Part shown: piece by piece, positions 18,086 through 28,290 of the stretch
How positions within the stretch are numbered: position 1 is the first letter of the stretch
Layout: each line of letters starts with the position of its first letter
DNA from: Burkholderia sp. 8Y
Lineage (GTDB): Bacteria; Pseudomonadota; Gammaproteobacteria; Burkholderiales; Burkholderiaceae
NCBI RefSeq assembly: GCF_902506145.1
Contig: NZ_LR733519.1
Location: 2,020,314-2,084,313, forward strand
DNA length: 64,000 nucleotides
Direction of reading: 5' to 3'
Notes under the pieces: model-generated
Database searches by the model: none
Told to the model about the DNA's origin: nothing
What the model saw: the letters and a program-made list of their open reading frames with translations, nothing else
Program-made: the position numbers and the translations under genes

Positions 18086-20338
18086 ATGGATACGAAGGAA
18101 CAGACGCAGAACCCGACGCAGCAGCAACAGCAGCAGCAACCGCAATCCGGCGCGACGGACGAGGCGTTCATCCCGACCGAGCACGCCAACATGCCGAACG
18201 AGCGGCAGTTCGTCCTCAAATCCGGCAACACGTTCGCGGTCTACGACGCAAACGGCGATATTCGCGGTCGTGACGACGGTCTCTTCGTCAACGACACGCG
18301 CGTGCTCTCGGAACTCGTGCTGACTTTCGGCGGCCGGGCGCCATCGCTGCTGTCGGGCAGCGTTTCGAGTGACAACGCTGTCTTCACCGCGCATCTGACG
18401 AACCGACCGTTGCCGCCGATAGGCGGGGCGCGCACGCCGGAGGGCGTGATCCATGTCGAGCGCAAGCGCGTGCTGTCGGGGCATGTGCTGCACGAGAGCA
18501 TCGTGCTCACGAATTACGGCACGGAACCGTCCACCGTGCCGCTATCCATTTCGTTCGCCGCCGACTTTCTGGACATGTTCGAAGTACGCGGCACCATACG
18601 GCCGAAGCGCGGCACCTTGCGTCCGCCCGCCGTCGAAAACGGCGAGGTGATCCTGAGTTACATCGGGCTCGACGAAGTGGAGCGCACGGCGCGCATCCAG
18701 TTCACCCCCGCGCCGGACGTGCTTTCGCCGACGCGCGCCGACTACGCGCTCCACATTCAGTCGGAAACGGCAATTTCGGTGTATTTGTCCGTGACCGCGG
18801 TCACGCACGCGCTAAACGATGCCAGCGAGGAGAGCAAACGCAACGCGGCGGAAGCGCCGGAATGCGCGCCCGAGTCGGGGCGCCCGGCCATCCGCGAGGC
18901 GCTTGTCGACGCGCACCGCAGCATGCGCGACAAGCGCCGTGCGGGCGCTCGCGTGCGTTCCAGCAATCCGCTATTCAGCGAATGGATAGACCGGTCGCTC
19001 GCTGACCTCGGCCTGCTGACGACCGATCTCGAAACGGGCCCGTACCCGTACGCCGGCATACCGTGGTTTTCGACGCCCTTCGGACGCGATGCGATCATCA
19101 CGTCGCTTCAGATGTTGTGGCTGCAACCGACGCTTGCGCGCGGCGTCTTGCGCTTTCTCGCGGCGCATCAGGCGCGCGAGGACTCGGCGTTTCGAGACGC
19201 CGAAATCGGCAAGATCATGCACGAGACGCGCAAGAGCGAAATGGCGGCCACTGGCGAAGTGCCGTTCGCGCTGTACTACGGCGGCGTGGACAGCACGCCG
19301 CTTTTCATCGTGCTCGCCGGCGCGTACGCGGAGCGCACGGGGGATCGCGCGCTCATCGACGAGATCTGGCCGGCGCTGCAACTTGCCGCCGACTGGGTCG
19401 CGCGGCATTGCGACAGAAATCCGCACGGCTTGCTGAGTTATCAGCGGGCGACGGAATACGGCCTCGCCAATCAGGGCTGGAAGGACAGTCACGATTCCGT
19501 CTTTCACGCGGACGGCCAGTTTCCGATCGGGCCGATTTCGCTCGTGGAAGTGCAGGCCTACGCGTCGACGGCATTCTCGACGATGGCGCGCCTGGCCCGC
19601 GAGCGCGGGGAACACGAGCGCGTAGCGGAATTCGAGCGGCGCGCCGAGCATATCCGCGAACGCGTCGAGGCGCTCTTCTGGATGCCGGAGATGGACTTCT
19701 ACGGCATCGCGCTCGACGGACGCAACGAACTGTGCCGCGTGCTGTCGTCGAATGCGGGGCATCTGCTTGCATTCGATCTCGCCGAGCGCAAGCGCGGGGA
19801 AGCGGTCGCGCGGCAACTGGAATCCGCGCTCTTTCACACTGGCTGGGGCGTGCGCACGCTCGCGGCCGGGCAACCCCGCTTCAATCCGATGTCGTATCAC
19901 AACGGCTCGGTGTGGCCGCACGATTCGGCGCTTTGCGCGCGCGGGTTGGCGCGTTACGGCGAGCGCGGCGCGGCGGTCGCTTTGCTGCAATCGTTGTTCG
20001 AAGCGGCCGTCACGTTCGACATGCGCCTGCCGGAACTCTTCTGCGGCTTCACGCGGCAGCGCGGCGAGCGGCCCATCGCGTATCCGGTCGCGTGCTTGCC
20101 GCAAGCGTGGGCGGCGGGGTCGCCCTTCATGATTCTGGAGGCGTGTCTGGGCGTGACGATCGACGCCGTCAACGACGAGATTCGCGTGGATCGGCCGCAG
20201 TTGCCGGAAGGCATCGACTGGCTGGAAATCGGCGATCTGCGGATCGGCGAGAAGAACGTCACCATCACGTTCCGGCGCGTGGGCGGGCAAGTGGTGCCGT
20301 CGGTGGAAGGGGACGCGCGGGTCGTGGCGGTGCTGTGA
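18086..20338 (+). CDS. Amylo-alpha-1,6-glucosidase (glycogen debranching-like)
   Basis: A 750-residue cytosolic enzyme. A disordered N-terminus with seven consecutive Gln (about residues 13-19) precedes a GDE_N_bis domain (about 35-230, FVLKSGNTFAVYDANGDI). A six-hairpin glycosidase domain (about 290-700) follows, with WFSTPFGRDAIITSLQMLW, NGSVWPHDSALCARGL and LPELFCGF. Family members remove alpha-1,6-linked glucose from limit dextrins or related glycans. In Burkholderiales such genes often lie near trehalose/glycogen genes. A GH15 gene at the end of the window is a functional relative but not adjacent. The pobA-derived repeat array begins shortly after the stop. Confidence 0.85.
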   Translation: MDTKEQTQNPTQQQQQQQPQSGATDEAFIPTEHANMPNERQFVLKSGNTFAVYDANGDIRGRDDGLFVNDTRVLSELVLTFGGRAPSLLSGSVSSDNAVFTAHLTNRPLPPIGGARTPEGVIHVERKRVLSGHVLHESIVLTNYGTEPSTVPLSISFAADFLDMFEVRGTIRPKRGTLRPPAVENGEVILSYIGLDEVERTARIQFTPAPDVLSPTRADYALHIQSETAISVYLSVTAVTHALNDASEESKRNAAEAPECAPESGRPAIREALVDAHRSMRDKRRAGARVRSSNPLFSEWIDRSLADLGLLTTDLETGPYPYAGIPWFSTPFGRDAIITSLQMLWLQPTLARGVLRFLAAHQAREDSAFRDAEIGKIMHETRKSEMAATGEVPFALYYGGVDSTPLFIVLAGAYAERTGDRALIDEIWPALQLAADWVARHCDRNPHGLLSYQRATEYGLANQGWKDSHDSVFHADGQFPIGPISLVEVQAYASTAFSTMARLARERGEHERVAEFERRAEHIRERVEALFWMPEMDFYGIALDGRNELCRVLSSNAGHLLAFDLAERKRGEAVARQLESALFHTGWGVRTLAAGQPRFNPMSYHNGSVWPHDSALCARGLARYGERGAAVALLQSLFEAAVTFDMRLPELFCGFTRQRGERPIAYPVACLPQAWAAGSPFMILEACLGVTIDAVNDEIRVDRPQLPEGIDWLEIGDLRIGEKNVTITFRRVGGQVVPSVEGDARVVAVL

Positions 20339-20348
20339 ACGCGCGAAG

Positions 20349-20372
20349 GCGCCCGGGCGACGCCGGGCGCTT
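20349..20372 (+). terminator. GC-rich hairpin after the debranching gene
   Basis: GCGCCCGG at 20349-20356 pairs with CCGGGCGC at 20363-20370 over a 6-base loop, followed by only two T. It lies 11 bp past the stop. Its shape fits a weak intrinsic terminator. Confidence 0.4.
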
Positions 20373-20389
20373 GGCAGCGAAGCGGGAGA

Positions 20390-21961
<1,572 letters not shown>

Positions 21962-22054
21962 CTATCTCGATAATGCCCCCGAAAGCGCGTGAAATCAGGT
22001 CCGGTGCTTGCTGACCAAGGGTTTATCCCGACTCACCGACACGAGGACACCGAC

Positions 22055-22921
22055 ATGGACGCAAGCGCATATCCGAAGCCGCCTTTCGCTGAACAGCAAC
22101 AGGAACGCACGCCGGGCCTGACCGAATCGTCGAATCCGAAGCCCGACCACGGCGAAGAGACGTATAAGGGCAGCGGCAGACTCGCGGGAAAAGCGGCGTT
22201 GATCACCGGCGGCGACAGCGGCATCGGGCGCGCGGTGGCGATCGCCTTCGCGCGCGAAGGGGCAGACGTCGCCATCTCGTATCTGGACGAACACGACGAC
22301 GCGAAGGAAACCGCGCGCTGGATCGAGCAAGCGGGGCGCAAGGCGCTGCTTCTACCCGGCGACATCACGGATCGCCAGCATTGCCGCGATCTCGTCGCGA
22401 AGACGGCCGAAGCGTTCGGACGCCTCGACGTGCTCGTGAACAACGCCGCGTATCAGATGACCTACGACAGCCTCGAAGAGATCAGCGACGACGAGTGGGA
22501 CAAGACCTATTCGACCAACATCGGCGCGATGTTCCGCATCACGAAGGCCGCGCTCGAACATATGAAGGAAGGCGGGGCCATTGTGAACACGACGTCCGTG
22601 AACGCGGACGCGCCGAATCCCGGCCTGATCGCGTACGCGAGCACGAAGGGCGCGATCCAGAACTTCACGGGCGGACTCGCACAGTTGCTGGCCGAACGCG
22701 GCATCCGCGTGAACTGCGTCGCGCCGGGGCCGATCTGGACGCCGCTGATTCCGTCCACCATGCCCGTCGAGAAGGTTAAGAACTTCGGCTCGCAAGTGCC
22801 GATGAAGCGCCCCGGCCAGCCTGCCGAACTCGCACCGGCCTACGTGATGCTGGCCTCCGACGAGGGCAGCTACATTTCCGGCGCGACCATCGCGGTGACG
22901 GGCGGCAAGCCGATCATCTGA
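22055..22921 (+). CDS. SDR-family oxidoreductase (YghA-like)
   Basis: A 288-residue short-chain dehydrogenase with an extended N-terminus (PKPPFAEQQQERTPG) characteristic of the YghA group. The cofactor motif GGDSGIGRA is at about residues 52-60, and the catalytic NTTSVNADAP...YASTKGA (Ser, Tyr, Lys) is intact. Members are NADP(H)-dependent reductases of aldehydes or sugars and often appear in stress regulons. The start follows GAGGACACCGAC. It is divergent from pobA with 183 bp between starts. Confidence 0.88.
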   Translation: MDASAYPKPPFAEQQQERTPGLTESSNPKPDHGEETYKGSGRLAGKAALITGGDSGIGRAVAIAFAREGADVAISYLDEHDDAKETARWIEQAGRKALLLPGDITDRQHCRDLVAKTAEAFGRLDVLVNNAAYQMTYDSLEEISDDEWDKTYSTNIGAMFRITKAALEHMKEGGAIVNTTSVNADAPNPGLIAYASTKGAIQNFTGGLAQLLAERGIRVNCVAPGPIWTPLIPSTMPVEKVKNFGSQVPMKRPGQPAELAPAYVMLASDEGSYISGATIAVTGGKPII

Positions 22922-22946
22922 CCGGCCTGCCGGCACGCACAGCGCC

Positions 22947-23999
22947 TTACTTCGCCGCCGCTTCCTTCAACTGGTTGCGGCGGTATTCGCCCTGGCGCGT
23001 GAGCATCCAGCCGGGGTATTCGGACGGCAACTGGCTCACTTCGTCGAGCGCGGCCAGTTCGTCCTCATTGAGCTGCACGTTCGTCGCCGAGATGTTGTCG
23101 TCGAGCTGCTCGATGCGCTTTGCGCCGACGATCACGCTCGTCACGACCTTCTGGTGCAGCAGCCACGCGAGCGCGATCTGCGCGACCGACACGCTCTTCG
23201 CTTCGGCCATGCGTCGCATCGCGTCGATGCAGTCGTAGGCGCGCTCCACGTTCACCGGCGGAAAATCGAACTTCGTGCGACGGCTGCCTTCTTCCTTGCC
23301 GCCTTCGCGCGTGTACTTCCCCGACAGCAGGCCGCCCGCGAGCGGACTCCACACCATCAGGCCGACGTTCTCGCTTTGCAGGAGCGGCACGAGTTCGCGT
23401 TCGAGATCGCGTCCGGCAATCGTGTAATACGCCTGCAACGATTCGAAGCGCGCAAGCCCGAGCCGCTCGGAAATCCCGAGTGCCTTCATGATCTGCCACG
23501 CCGCCCAGTTCGATACGCCGATGTAGCGCACATGGCCGTGCTGCACGAGCGTGTCGAGCGCGCGCAGCGTTTCCTCGATCGGCGTGGCCGGATCGAAGCC
23601 GTGAATCTGATACAGATCGACGTGATCGAGTTGCAGGCGCTTCAGGCTCGCCTTGACGCCGTCGATGATGTGATACCGCGACGCGCCGCGCGAATTGACG
23701 CTTTTCGTGCCCGATTCGCCGAGAATCTTGGTCGCGACGACGACGTTCTCACGCGGCACCTTCAGGTTCCTGAGCGCCTGACCGGTGATGATCTCCGACT
23801 GGCCGTCGGCGTAGACATCGGCGGTATCGATGAAATTGATGCCTGCGTCGAGCGACCGGCCGACGAGCTTGTCGGCGTCCGCTTGCTGAAGCTGGCCGAT
23901 GTTGTCCCAGATACCGCCGCCGCCACCGCCGAACGTCATCGTGCCGAGACACAGTTCGGAGACGAAAAGGCCGGTGTTGCCGAATTTCCTGTAGCGCAT
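22947..23999 (-). CDS. Aldo/keto reductase
   Basis: A 350-residue member of the AKR superfamily with the (alpha/beta)8 landmarks NFIDTADVYADGQSE (catalytic Asp and Tyr), KATKILGE-like Lys segment (VATKILGES), LYQIHGFDPATP (catalytic His) and the C-terminal SVIVGAKRIEQLDDN (NADPH phosphate site). It is a cytosolic NADPH-dependent carbonyl reductase; the natural substrate is unknown. ATG 23999 follows GGGAGC. It converges on the SDR gene with 25 bp between stops and is divergent from an AraC-type regulator, its likely controller. Confidence 0.9.
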   Translation of the reverse strand: MRYRKFGNTGLFVSELCLGTMTFGGGGGGIWDNIGQLQQADADKLVGRSLDAGINFIDTADVYADGQSEIITGQALRNLKVPRENVVVATKILGESGTKSVNSRGASRYHIIDGVKASLKRLQLDHVDLYQIHGFDPATPIEETLRALDTLVQHGHVRYIGVSNWAAWQIMKALGISERLGLARFESLQAYYTIAGRDLERELVPLLQSENVGLMVWSPLAGGLLSGKYTREGGKEEGSRRTKFDFPPVNVERAYDCIDAMRRMAEAKSVSVAQIALAWLLHQKVVTSVIVGAKRIEQLDDNISATNVQLNEDELAALDEVSQLPSEYPGWMLTRQGEYRRNQLKEAAAK

Positions 24000-24219
24000 G
24001 GTTGCTCCCGAGTGAACGATAGGCGTGAAGCGTTCGCTAAAAAGCGGCGAGCGTTCACTGCCGGCCATGCAGTATCGTCCGGCAACGCGCGCCGTTCATA
24101 GCCTGATCCTGTCGAATCCTTGCCTTTTCCTGCAAACTCGGGCGCGCGGCGCGCGCACGTTTTCGCTCGCGCGAGTAAGCTATCCCGACTTCTTCCACGC
24201 TCGAGTCCCTCCGGAAACC

Positions 24220-25209
24220 ATGGCGCTGAACGACACGCCCGGCCTGGCCGGCAAAGATGCTCACGATCAATCCCGCGAAACCCGCCGCGCGCTGCCCGGC
24301 GCCACCCTCGATCAGGCGCGCCTCGATCTCGTCGCGCTCATTGACCGCTTCACGGCAGGCTGCGAAGGCACGGTGGAAACGCCGGTGCCGGGCGTCTTCC
24401 TGCATCGCGTGATGAACCCCGGCGGACCGAAGCCCGGCATCCAGACGCCGGCGCTGGCGCTCATCGCGCAGGGTTCGAAGCGGGTGATCGTCGGCGACGA
24501 CGTGTATGTCTACGATCCGATGCATTATCTGGTGTCGTCCGTCGATCTCCCGGTGATCGGGCAGGTGACGGTCGCGAGCGATTCAGAGCCGTATCTCGGC
24601 TTGCGGCTCGACCTCGATGTCGAGGAAATCACCTCGCTGATTCAGGACCAGAACCTGCCGCCCGCGACGCAGACCGACGCCTCGCGCGGGCTTTTCGTGA
24701 ATCGCCTCGGCTCGTCGATGCTTGACGCCGTGCTGCGCCTCTTGCATCTCATCGACACGCCCGAGGACGTGCCCATCGTCGCGCCGCTGGTTAAGCGCGA
24801 GATCCTGTATCGGCTGCTGATGAACGGCTCCGGCGCGCGTCTGCGCCAGATCGCGCTGCACGACAGCCAGACGCAGCGCATCGCGAAGGCCATCAAGCTG
24901 CTGCGTCAGAACTTCGATCAGCCGTTGCGCGTGGAGGACATTGCGAAGGACGTGCATATGAGCGTGTCGTCGCTGCATCATCACTTCAAGGCCGTGACCG
25001 CGATGAGCCCGCTGCAGTATCAAAAGCAGTTGCGTCTGCAGGAAGCGCGGCGGCTAATGCTGCTCGATATTGCCGATGCCGCGACGGCCGCGCATCGCGT
25101 AGGCTATGAAAGCGCGTCGCAGTTCAGCCGGGAGTACAGCCGGCTTTTCGGCGCGCCGCCGCTGCGCGATACCCGCCGCTGGCGCGACGCGGCCGCCGCG
25201 GGCGCCTGA
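24220..25209 (+). CDS. AraC-family transcriptional regulator
   Basis: A 329-residue protein with an N-terminal AraC_N cupin-type domain (about residues 35-190, including GSKRVIVGDDVYVYDPMHYL). A C-terminal double HTH (about 215-320) has DIAKDVHMSVSSLHHHFKAVTAMSPLQYQKQ and RVGYESASQFSREYSRLFG. This type in proteobacteria usually activates a neighbouring alcohol dehydrogenase or aldo/keto reductase gene in response to a small molecule, which fits the divergent gene at 22947-23999. ATG 24220 starts MALNDTPG after CCGGAAA; the frame is open upstream, but that stretch is the intergenic region. Confidence 0.9.
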   Translation: MALNDTPGLAGKDAHDQSRETRRALPGATLDQARLDLVALIDRFTAGCEGTVETPVPGVFLHRVMNPGGPKPGIQTPALALIAQGSKRVIVGDDVYVYDPMHYLVSSVDLPVIGQVTVASDSEPYLGLRLDLDVEEITSLIQDQNLPPATQTDASRGLFVNRLGSSMLDAVLRLLHLIDTPEDVPIVAPLVKREILYRLLMNGSGARLRQIALHDSQTQRIAKAIKLLRQNFDQPLRVEDIAKDVHMSVSSLHHHFKAVTAMSPLQYQKQLRLQEARRLMLLDIADAATAAHRVGYESASQFSREYSRLFGAPPLRDTRRWRDAAAAGA

Positions 25210-25295
25210 ACCGCGCCGCTCGCGCGCACGGCTGGCACCGGAATGCTGACTGGCGATGCGTCGGCGCTGCCGCATCGGTTTATTTCATCGTCCGC

Positions 25296-25321
25296 GGAAT
25301 AACGCAGCGCCGCGCGACGTT
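25296..25321 (+). promoter_or_regulatory. Candidate ECF-sigma promoter
   Basis: GGAAT at 25296-25300 and CGTT at 25318-25321 are separated by 17 bases, resembling the GGAAC/CGTT-type promoters of ECF sigma factors. It lies 41 bp before the secreted COG4315-type gene and upstream of a sigma/anti-sigma pair, so autoregulation of the whole group is plausible. This is pattern matching only. Confidence 0.35.
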
Positions 25322-25362
25322 CTGCGGAAACTGCCACGTACTTTTCCAGCGAGGAAGATGAA

Positions 25363-25734
25363 ATGAACAAGCACATTCTGATGGCCGTCACCGTTGCGAG
25401 CGCCGCCGCGTGCGTCGCATCGTCCGCGTATGCGGCCGCGCCGAAGGAAGCCAACGGCATGTATGTCGATGACAACGGCATGACGCTCTACACCTTCGAC
25501 AAGGACACGAAAGGCAGTCCGAGCGCCTGCACGGGCGGCTGCGCGAAAGCCTGGCCGGCCGCGATGGCAAGCGACTCCGATCAGCCGAGCGGCAAGTGGA
25601 CGACCGAGACCGCCGACGGCGGCAAGCAGTGGGCCTACGACGGCAAGCGCGTTTACCGCTTCTCCAAGGACACGAAGCCCGGCGACAAGAACGGGGACAA
25701 CTTCCGCGACGTGTGGCACGTGGTCAAGCCCTGA
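25363..25734 (+). CDS. Secreted COG4315-type repeat protein
   Basis: A 123-residue protein with a clear signal peptide (cleavage near AYA, residue 25). It has two copies of the secreted-repeat motif: MTLYTFDKDTKGSPSACTGGCAKAWPA and, more diverged, YDGKRVYRFSKDTKPGDKNGD. The family (COG4315, DUF/secreted repeat PF03640) is widespread and of unknown function, often found with ECF sigma factors. The paired Cys (SACTGGC) probably form a disulfide in the periplasm. The ATG follows GCGAGGAAGATGAA. The sigma gene begins 48 bp downstream on the same strand. Confidence 0.88.
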   Translation: MNKHILMAVTVASAAACVASSAYAAAPKEANGMYVDDNGMTLYTFDKDTKGSPSACTGGCAKAWPAAMASDSDQPSGKWTTETADGGKQWAYDGKRVYRFSKDTKPGDKNGDNFRDVWHVVKP

Positions 25735-25782
25735 GGGCGTGACGATCACAACGACGCGTCGGCGCTTTGCCGAACCACGCCC

Positions 25783-26298
25783 TTGGACTTCGAGCACGAT
25801 CTTCTCGCGCATCTCCCACAGCTGCGCCGCTATGCGCGCGCACTGACGGGGGATCGCGCGTGGGCGGACGACCTCGTGCAGGACGCGACCGAACGCGCGC
25901 TCAACCGCGCGAGCCTGTTCCGCGCGGGCACGAACCTGCGCGCGTGGCTCTTAACGATCATGCGCAATATCTATATCGATCAATTGCGCGCACGCCGCGA
26001 TATTGCCGTCGACGATGAAGCCGCGCCCTGGCGGCAGATGGCCGCGCCGCGCGGCGAAGTGGACGGGCTCGTGCTGCGCGACGTGCAGCGCGCGCTGTAC
26101 TGTCTGCCGGTCGAGCAGCGCGAAGTGATGCTGCTCGTCTGCGTCGAGGAAATGAGTTATCAGGAAGCGTCGCAGGTCCTGAACGTGCCGGCGGGCACCG
26201 TGATGTCGCGCCTCTCGCGGGCGCGCGAACATATGCGCGTGCTGCTGGGCGAAGAGCCGGGGCGTCGCGCGCCGCTGAAAGTAGTGAGCCGCACATGA
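25783..26298 (+). CDS. ECF-type RNA polymerase sigma factor
   Basis: A 171-residue sigma-70 family protein of the ECF group. Region 2 is at about residues 8-72 (YARALTGDRAWADDLVQDATERALNR ... NIYIDQLR) and region 4 at about 105-155 (LPVEQREVMLLVCVEEMSYQEASQVLNVPAGTVMSRLSRAREHM). The only usable start is a TTG at 25783, because a stop precedes it in frame at 25732 with no ATG or GTG between; this suggests weak or coupled initiation. The stop overlaps the next gene by ATGA, the usual layout of an ECF sigma and its anti-sigma. Confidence 0.92.
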   Translation: MDFEHDLLAHLPQLRRYARALTGDRAWADDLVQDATERALNRASLFRAGTNLRAWLLTIMRNIYIDQLRARRDIAVDDEAAPWRQMAAPRGEVDGLVLRDVQRALYCLPVEQREVMLLVCVEEMSYQEASQVLNVPAGTVMSRLSRAREHMRVLLGEEPGRRAPLKVVSRT

Positions 26299-27062
26299 CG
26301 AATCGGGACCGCCCAGCCGACGACAACGAGCGCGCCTTGCAGGCGCTCTCCGCCTATATCGACGACGAGTTGCCCGGCGCCGAACGCGACGCGACCGCCG
26401 CGCGCATCGCGAGCGATGCCGCGTGCGAAGCGACGGTGGCGGCCTATCGCGCGCAGGACAATGCGTTGCGCGCGCTTTTCGCGGCGGACCGGGCCGAGCC
26501 GCAGATCGTGGTGATGCGCCCGCGTGCGAGGCAGCGGTATTTGATGGCCGCGTGCTTGCTCGTCGTCGGCATGGCCTGCGGGTTTCTCATGCACATGCTG
26601 CTGCCGGCCTTCGACGAGCCCCGTGCGCGTTTCGCGGAGCGCGCGGATATCGCGTATGCGGTGTATGCGCCCGAGCAGCGGCACGCGGTGGAAGTGGCGG
26701 CATCGCAGCAGGATCATCTGGTGAGCTGGCTGTCGAAGCGTCTCAACCGGACGCTCACGATTCCGTCGCTTGCCGAGTACGGGTTTCAGCTCGTCGGCGG
26801 ACGGCTCTTGCCGGGCGAAGAAGGGCCCGCCGCGCAATTCATGTATCAGAACGCGGCCGGCGAGCGCCTCACGCTCTACATGACGACGGTCGCCCGCAAC
26901 GACGCGAAAGTGAGGATGCTGCGCGACGGTCCGCGCACGACGTATTACTGGGCGTCGGATCGCGTCGGCTATGCGCTCTCCGGGCAGATCGGGCAGACGA
27001 AACTGCAGGCGATCGCGTACGACACATGCAAGGAACTGGGCGGCGATCCGAAGAACTGGTAG
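26295..27062 (+). CDS. Anti-sigma factor, single-pass membrane protein
   Basis: A 255-residue protein translationally coupled to the ECF sigma gene (ATGA overlap). The cytosolic N-terminus (residues 1-80) has an anti-sigma-like helical start, LSAYIDDELPGAERDA. A single membrane segment lies at about 82-104 (MAACLLVVGMACGFLMHML), and a periplasmic domain of about 150 residues follows. It lacks the zinc-binding HxxxCxxC of ZAS anti-sigma factors, so zinc/redox sensing is unlikely. By family analogy it sequesters the sigma factor at the membrane until a periplasmic signal releases it. Confidence 0.85.
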   Translation: MTNRDRPADDNERALQALSAYIDDELPGAERDATAARIASDAACEATVAAYRAQDNALRALFAADRAEPQIVVMRPRARQRYLMAACLLVVGMACGFLMHMLLPAFDEPRARFAERADIAYAVYAPEQRHAVEVAASQQDHLVSWLSKRLNRTLTIPSLAEYGFQLVGGRLLPGEEGPAAQFMYQNAAGERLTLYMTTVARNDAKVRMLRDGPRTTYYWASDRVGYALSGQIGQTKLQAIAYDTCKELGGDPKNW

Positions 27063-27196
27063 CGGATGGAGACGGCGGAATGTGTGTCTCGGCGCAAACA
27101 TCGAGTGGCGTGACAGAAAGCCATACATAGCGTTGTCCATTAGCGATACCCTTACAGCGCCGCTGTCGGTGTTGATAGGGAATGCTTACTATGGTT

Positions 27197-27340
27197 ATGA
27201 ACGTTCATGTATTCGTCAAGGTAGCTCAACGTAACCACTTTCGCGATGCTTGTTTTGCTGTTAATCGGCCAGCAAGCTCCGAAATTGCTGCGCTGTCGCA
27301 TGGATTGACCGCGTCATTGCGCCGAACCAGCCCAATGAAT
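27197..27340 (+). pseudogene. Relic of a LysR-type regulator N-terminus
   Basis: The translation MNVHVFVKVAQRNHFRDA ... NRPASSEIAALSHGLTASLRRTS follows the spacing of a LysR helix-turn-helix (FVKVAQ-x-x-x-F, PASS-x-x-x-x-I-x-A-L, L-x-x-x-L-x-R-R-T). Key positions are altered and the rest of the gene is missing. This stretch is noticeably AT-richer than the neighbours and marks the left edge of the accessory patch. About 140 bases after it show nothing I recognise. Confidence 0.4.
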
Positions 27341-27486
27341 TACCAGAACTGTGAGCCTATGCAGTTCGCGCACGAGACAACCTCGACTTTGCGCGCTGAG
27401 GACAATGAGAATGAACGCCGCAGCGATGGTTATCTCAACGTATTCCATTCTTTAAGGGCTGAGCGCGCAGCAGCGAGGGTGTGAGC

Positions 27487-27966
27487 ATGCCGGTTCGCTG
27501 CACTTTCACTCTTAACAATCGCCGCACTTCTACGCTCCTGTGTGAAGGGTACGGAACGGTAGAGGCGTTTTCGGGCCAAAAGCAAGGCCGGGATAATCCG
27601 GGGAAGGTGGCTACGCCGAAGATCGGCCCCATACCGCCGGGGCAATACTACATCGTTGATCGTCTTTCAGGAGGGATACTCGGCGCGTTGCGCGATTTTG
27701 GGGCCCCCATCGTCGGAAGCCCAGACCGTAGAAAATGGTTCATGCTCTGGAACCCGAGAACCGGCGACGTGACGATGATCAACGGCATACGGCGAGGGCA
27801 ATTCAGATTGCATCCTGAGGGAACGCACGGGATCAGTGAAGGATGCATTACTCTCGTCAACCCCGCTGAATTTGAGTTCCTTCAGCGATTCATTCGCCGG
27901 TCCCCGCCCGCTGTATCCGTTCCGGGGTCGGCGCTCAGAGCATATGGCACAGTGACGGTACGATGA
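27487..27966 (+). CDS. Tlde1-like (DUF2778) putative type VI effector, L,D-transpeptidase-like
   Basis: A 159-residue protein with the DUF2778/Tlde1 pattern: PKIGPIPPGQYYIVDR, then WFMLW, and the catalytic motif H109-PEGTHGI-S117-EGC120 (HxxxxxxxSxGC). Tlde1 effectors delivered by type VI secretion act in the periplasm on peptidoglycan tetrapeptide stems, by L,D-carboxypeptidase and exchange activity, and lack their own signal peptide, as here. ATG 27487 follows GAGGGTG; a GTG at 27481 is an alternative. It overlaps the next gene by 4 bp (ATGA) and lies upstream of an hcp relic. Base composition is lower in GC than in flanking genes, suggesting acquisition by transfer. Confidence 0.82.
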   Translation: MPVRCTFTLNNRRTSTLLCEGYGTVEAFSGQKQGRDNPGKVATPKIGPIPPGQYYIVDRLSGGILGALRDFGAPIVGSPDRRKWFMLWNPRTGDVTMINGIRRGQFRLHPEGTHGISEGCITLVNPAEFEFLQRFIRRSPPAVSVPGSALRAYGTVTVR

Positions 27967-28259
27967 AACGCACAAAGGTTCTTTACATCGTCACGATCAC
28001 CGTTGCGTCTCTGGTGATAGGCATCCTACTAGCACGCGCCATCATAGTTCGATGCGGGATGATGCCCTACGAAGAGGATATGGCGATCCGTTGGCTACTT
28101 GGCCTCTTTGGATTGGAATACCCTGCGCCTGAAGATATTCAGGATGTCGGAATTTACTCGATTGTTCTTGCGTGTTGGGCAAGCGTAGCGGCGGTTTTGA
28201 TTTCTGTTCTAAAGTTTGCGAAACGCATGGATCGCAGGCGCAAGTCCATCAAGAGTTGA
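27963..28259 (+). CDS. Two-TM putative immunity protein for the Tlde1-like effector
   Basis: A 98-residue protein with two membrane segments (about residues 5-29 and 64-86) separated by an acidic loop of about 35 residues (MPYEEDMAIRW ... YPAPEDIQDV), and a basic tail (KRMDRRRKSIKS). With the N-terminal positive charges and basic tail in the cytoplasm, the loop would face the periplasm, where the effector acts. It matches no family I know. The immunity role is inferred from the ATGA overlap with the effector gene, size and membrane location. Confidence 0.6.
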   Translation: MKRTKVLYIVTITVASLVIGILLARAIIVRCGMMPYEEDMAIRWLLGLFGLEYPAPEDIQDVGIYSIVLACWASVAAVLISVLKFAKRMDRRRKSIKS

Positions 28260-28290
28260 TTCGCGAAGCGAATCTCCCGAGGATCGTTCA

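Noticed and set aside
18110..18150. CAG-type microsatellite as a phase-variation tract
   Set aside because: It only encodes a seven-Gln stretch in mixed CAG/CAA codons, with no pure long run.
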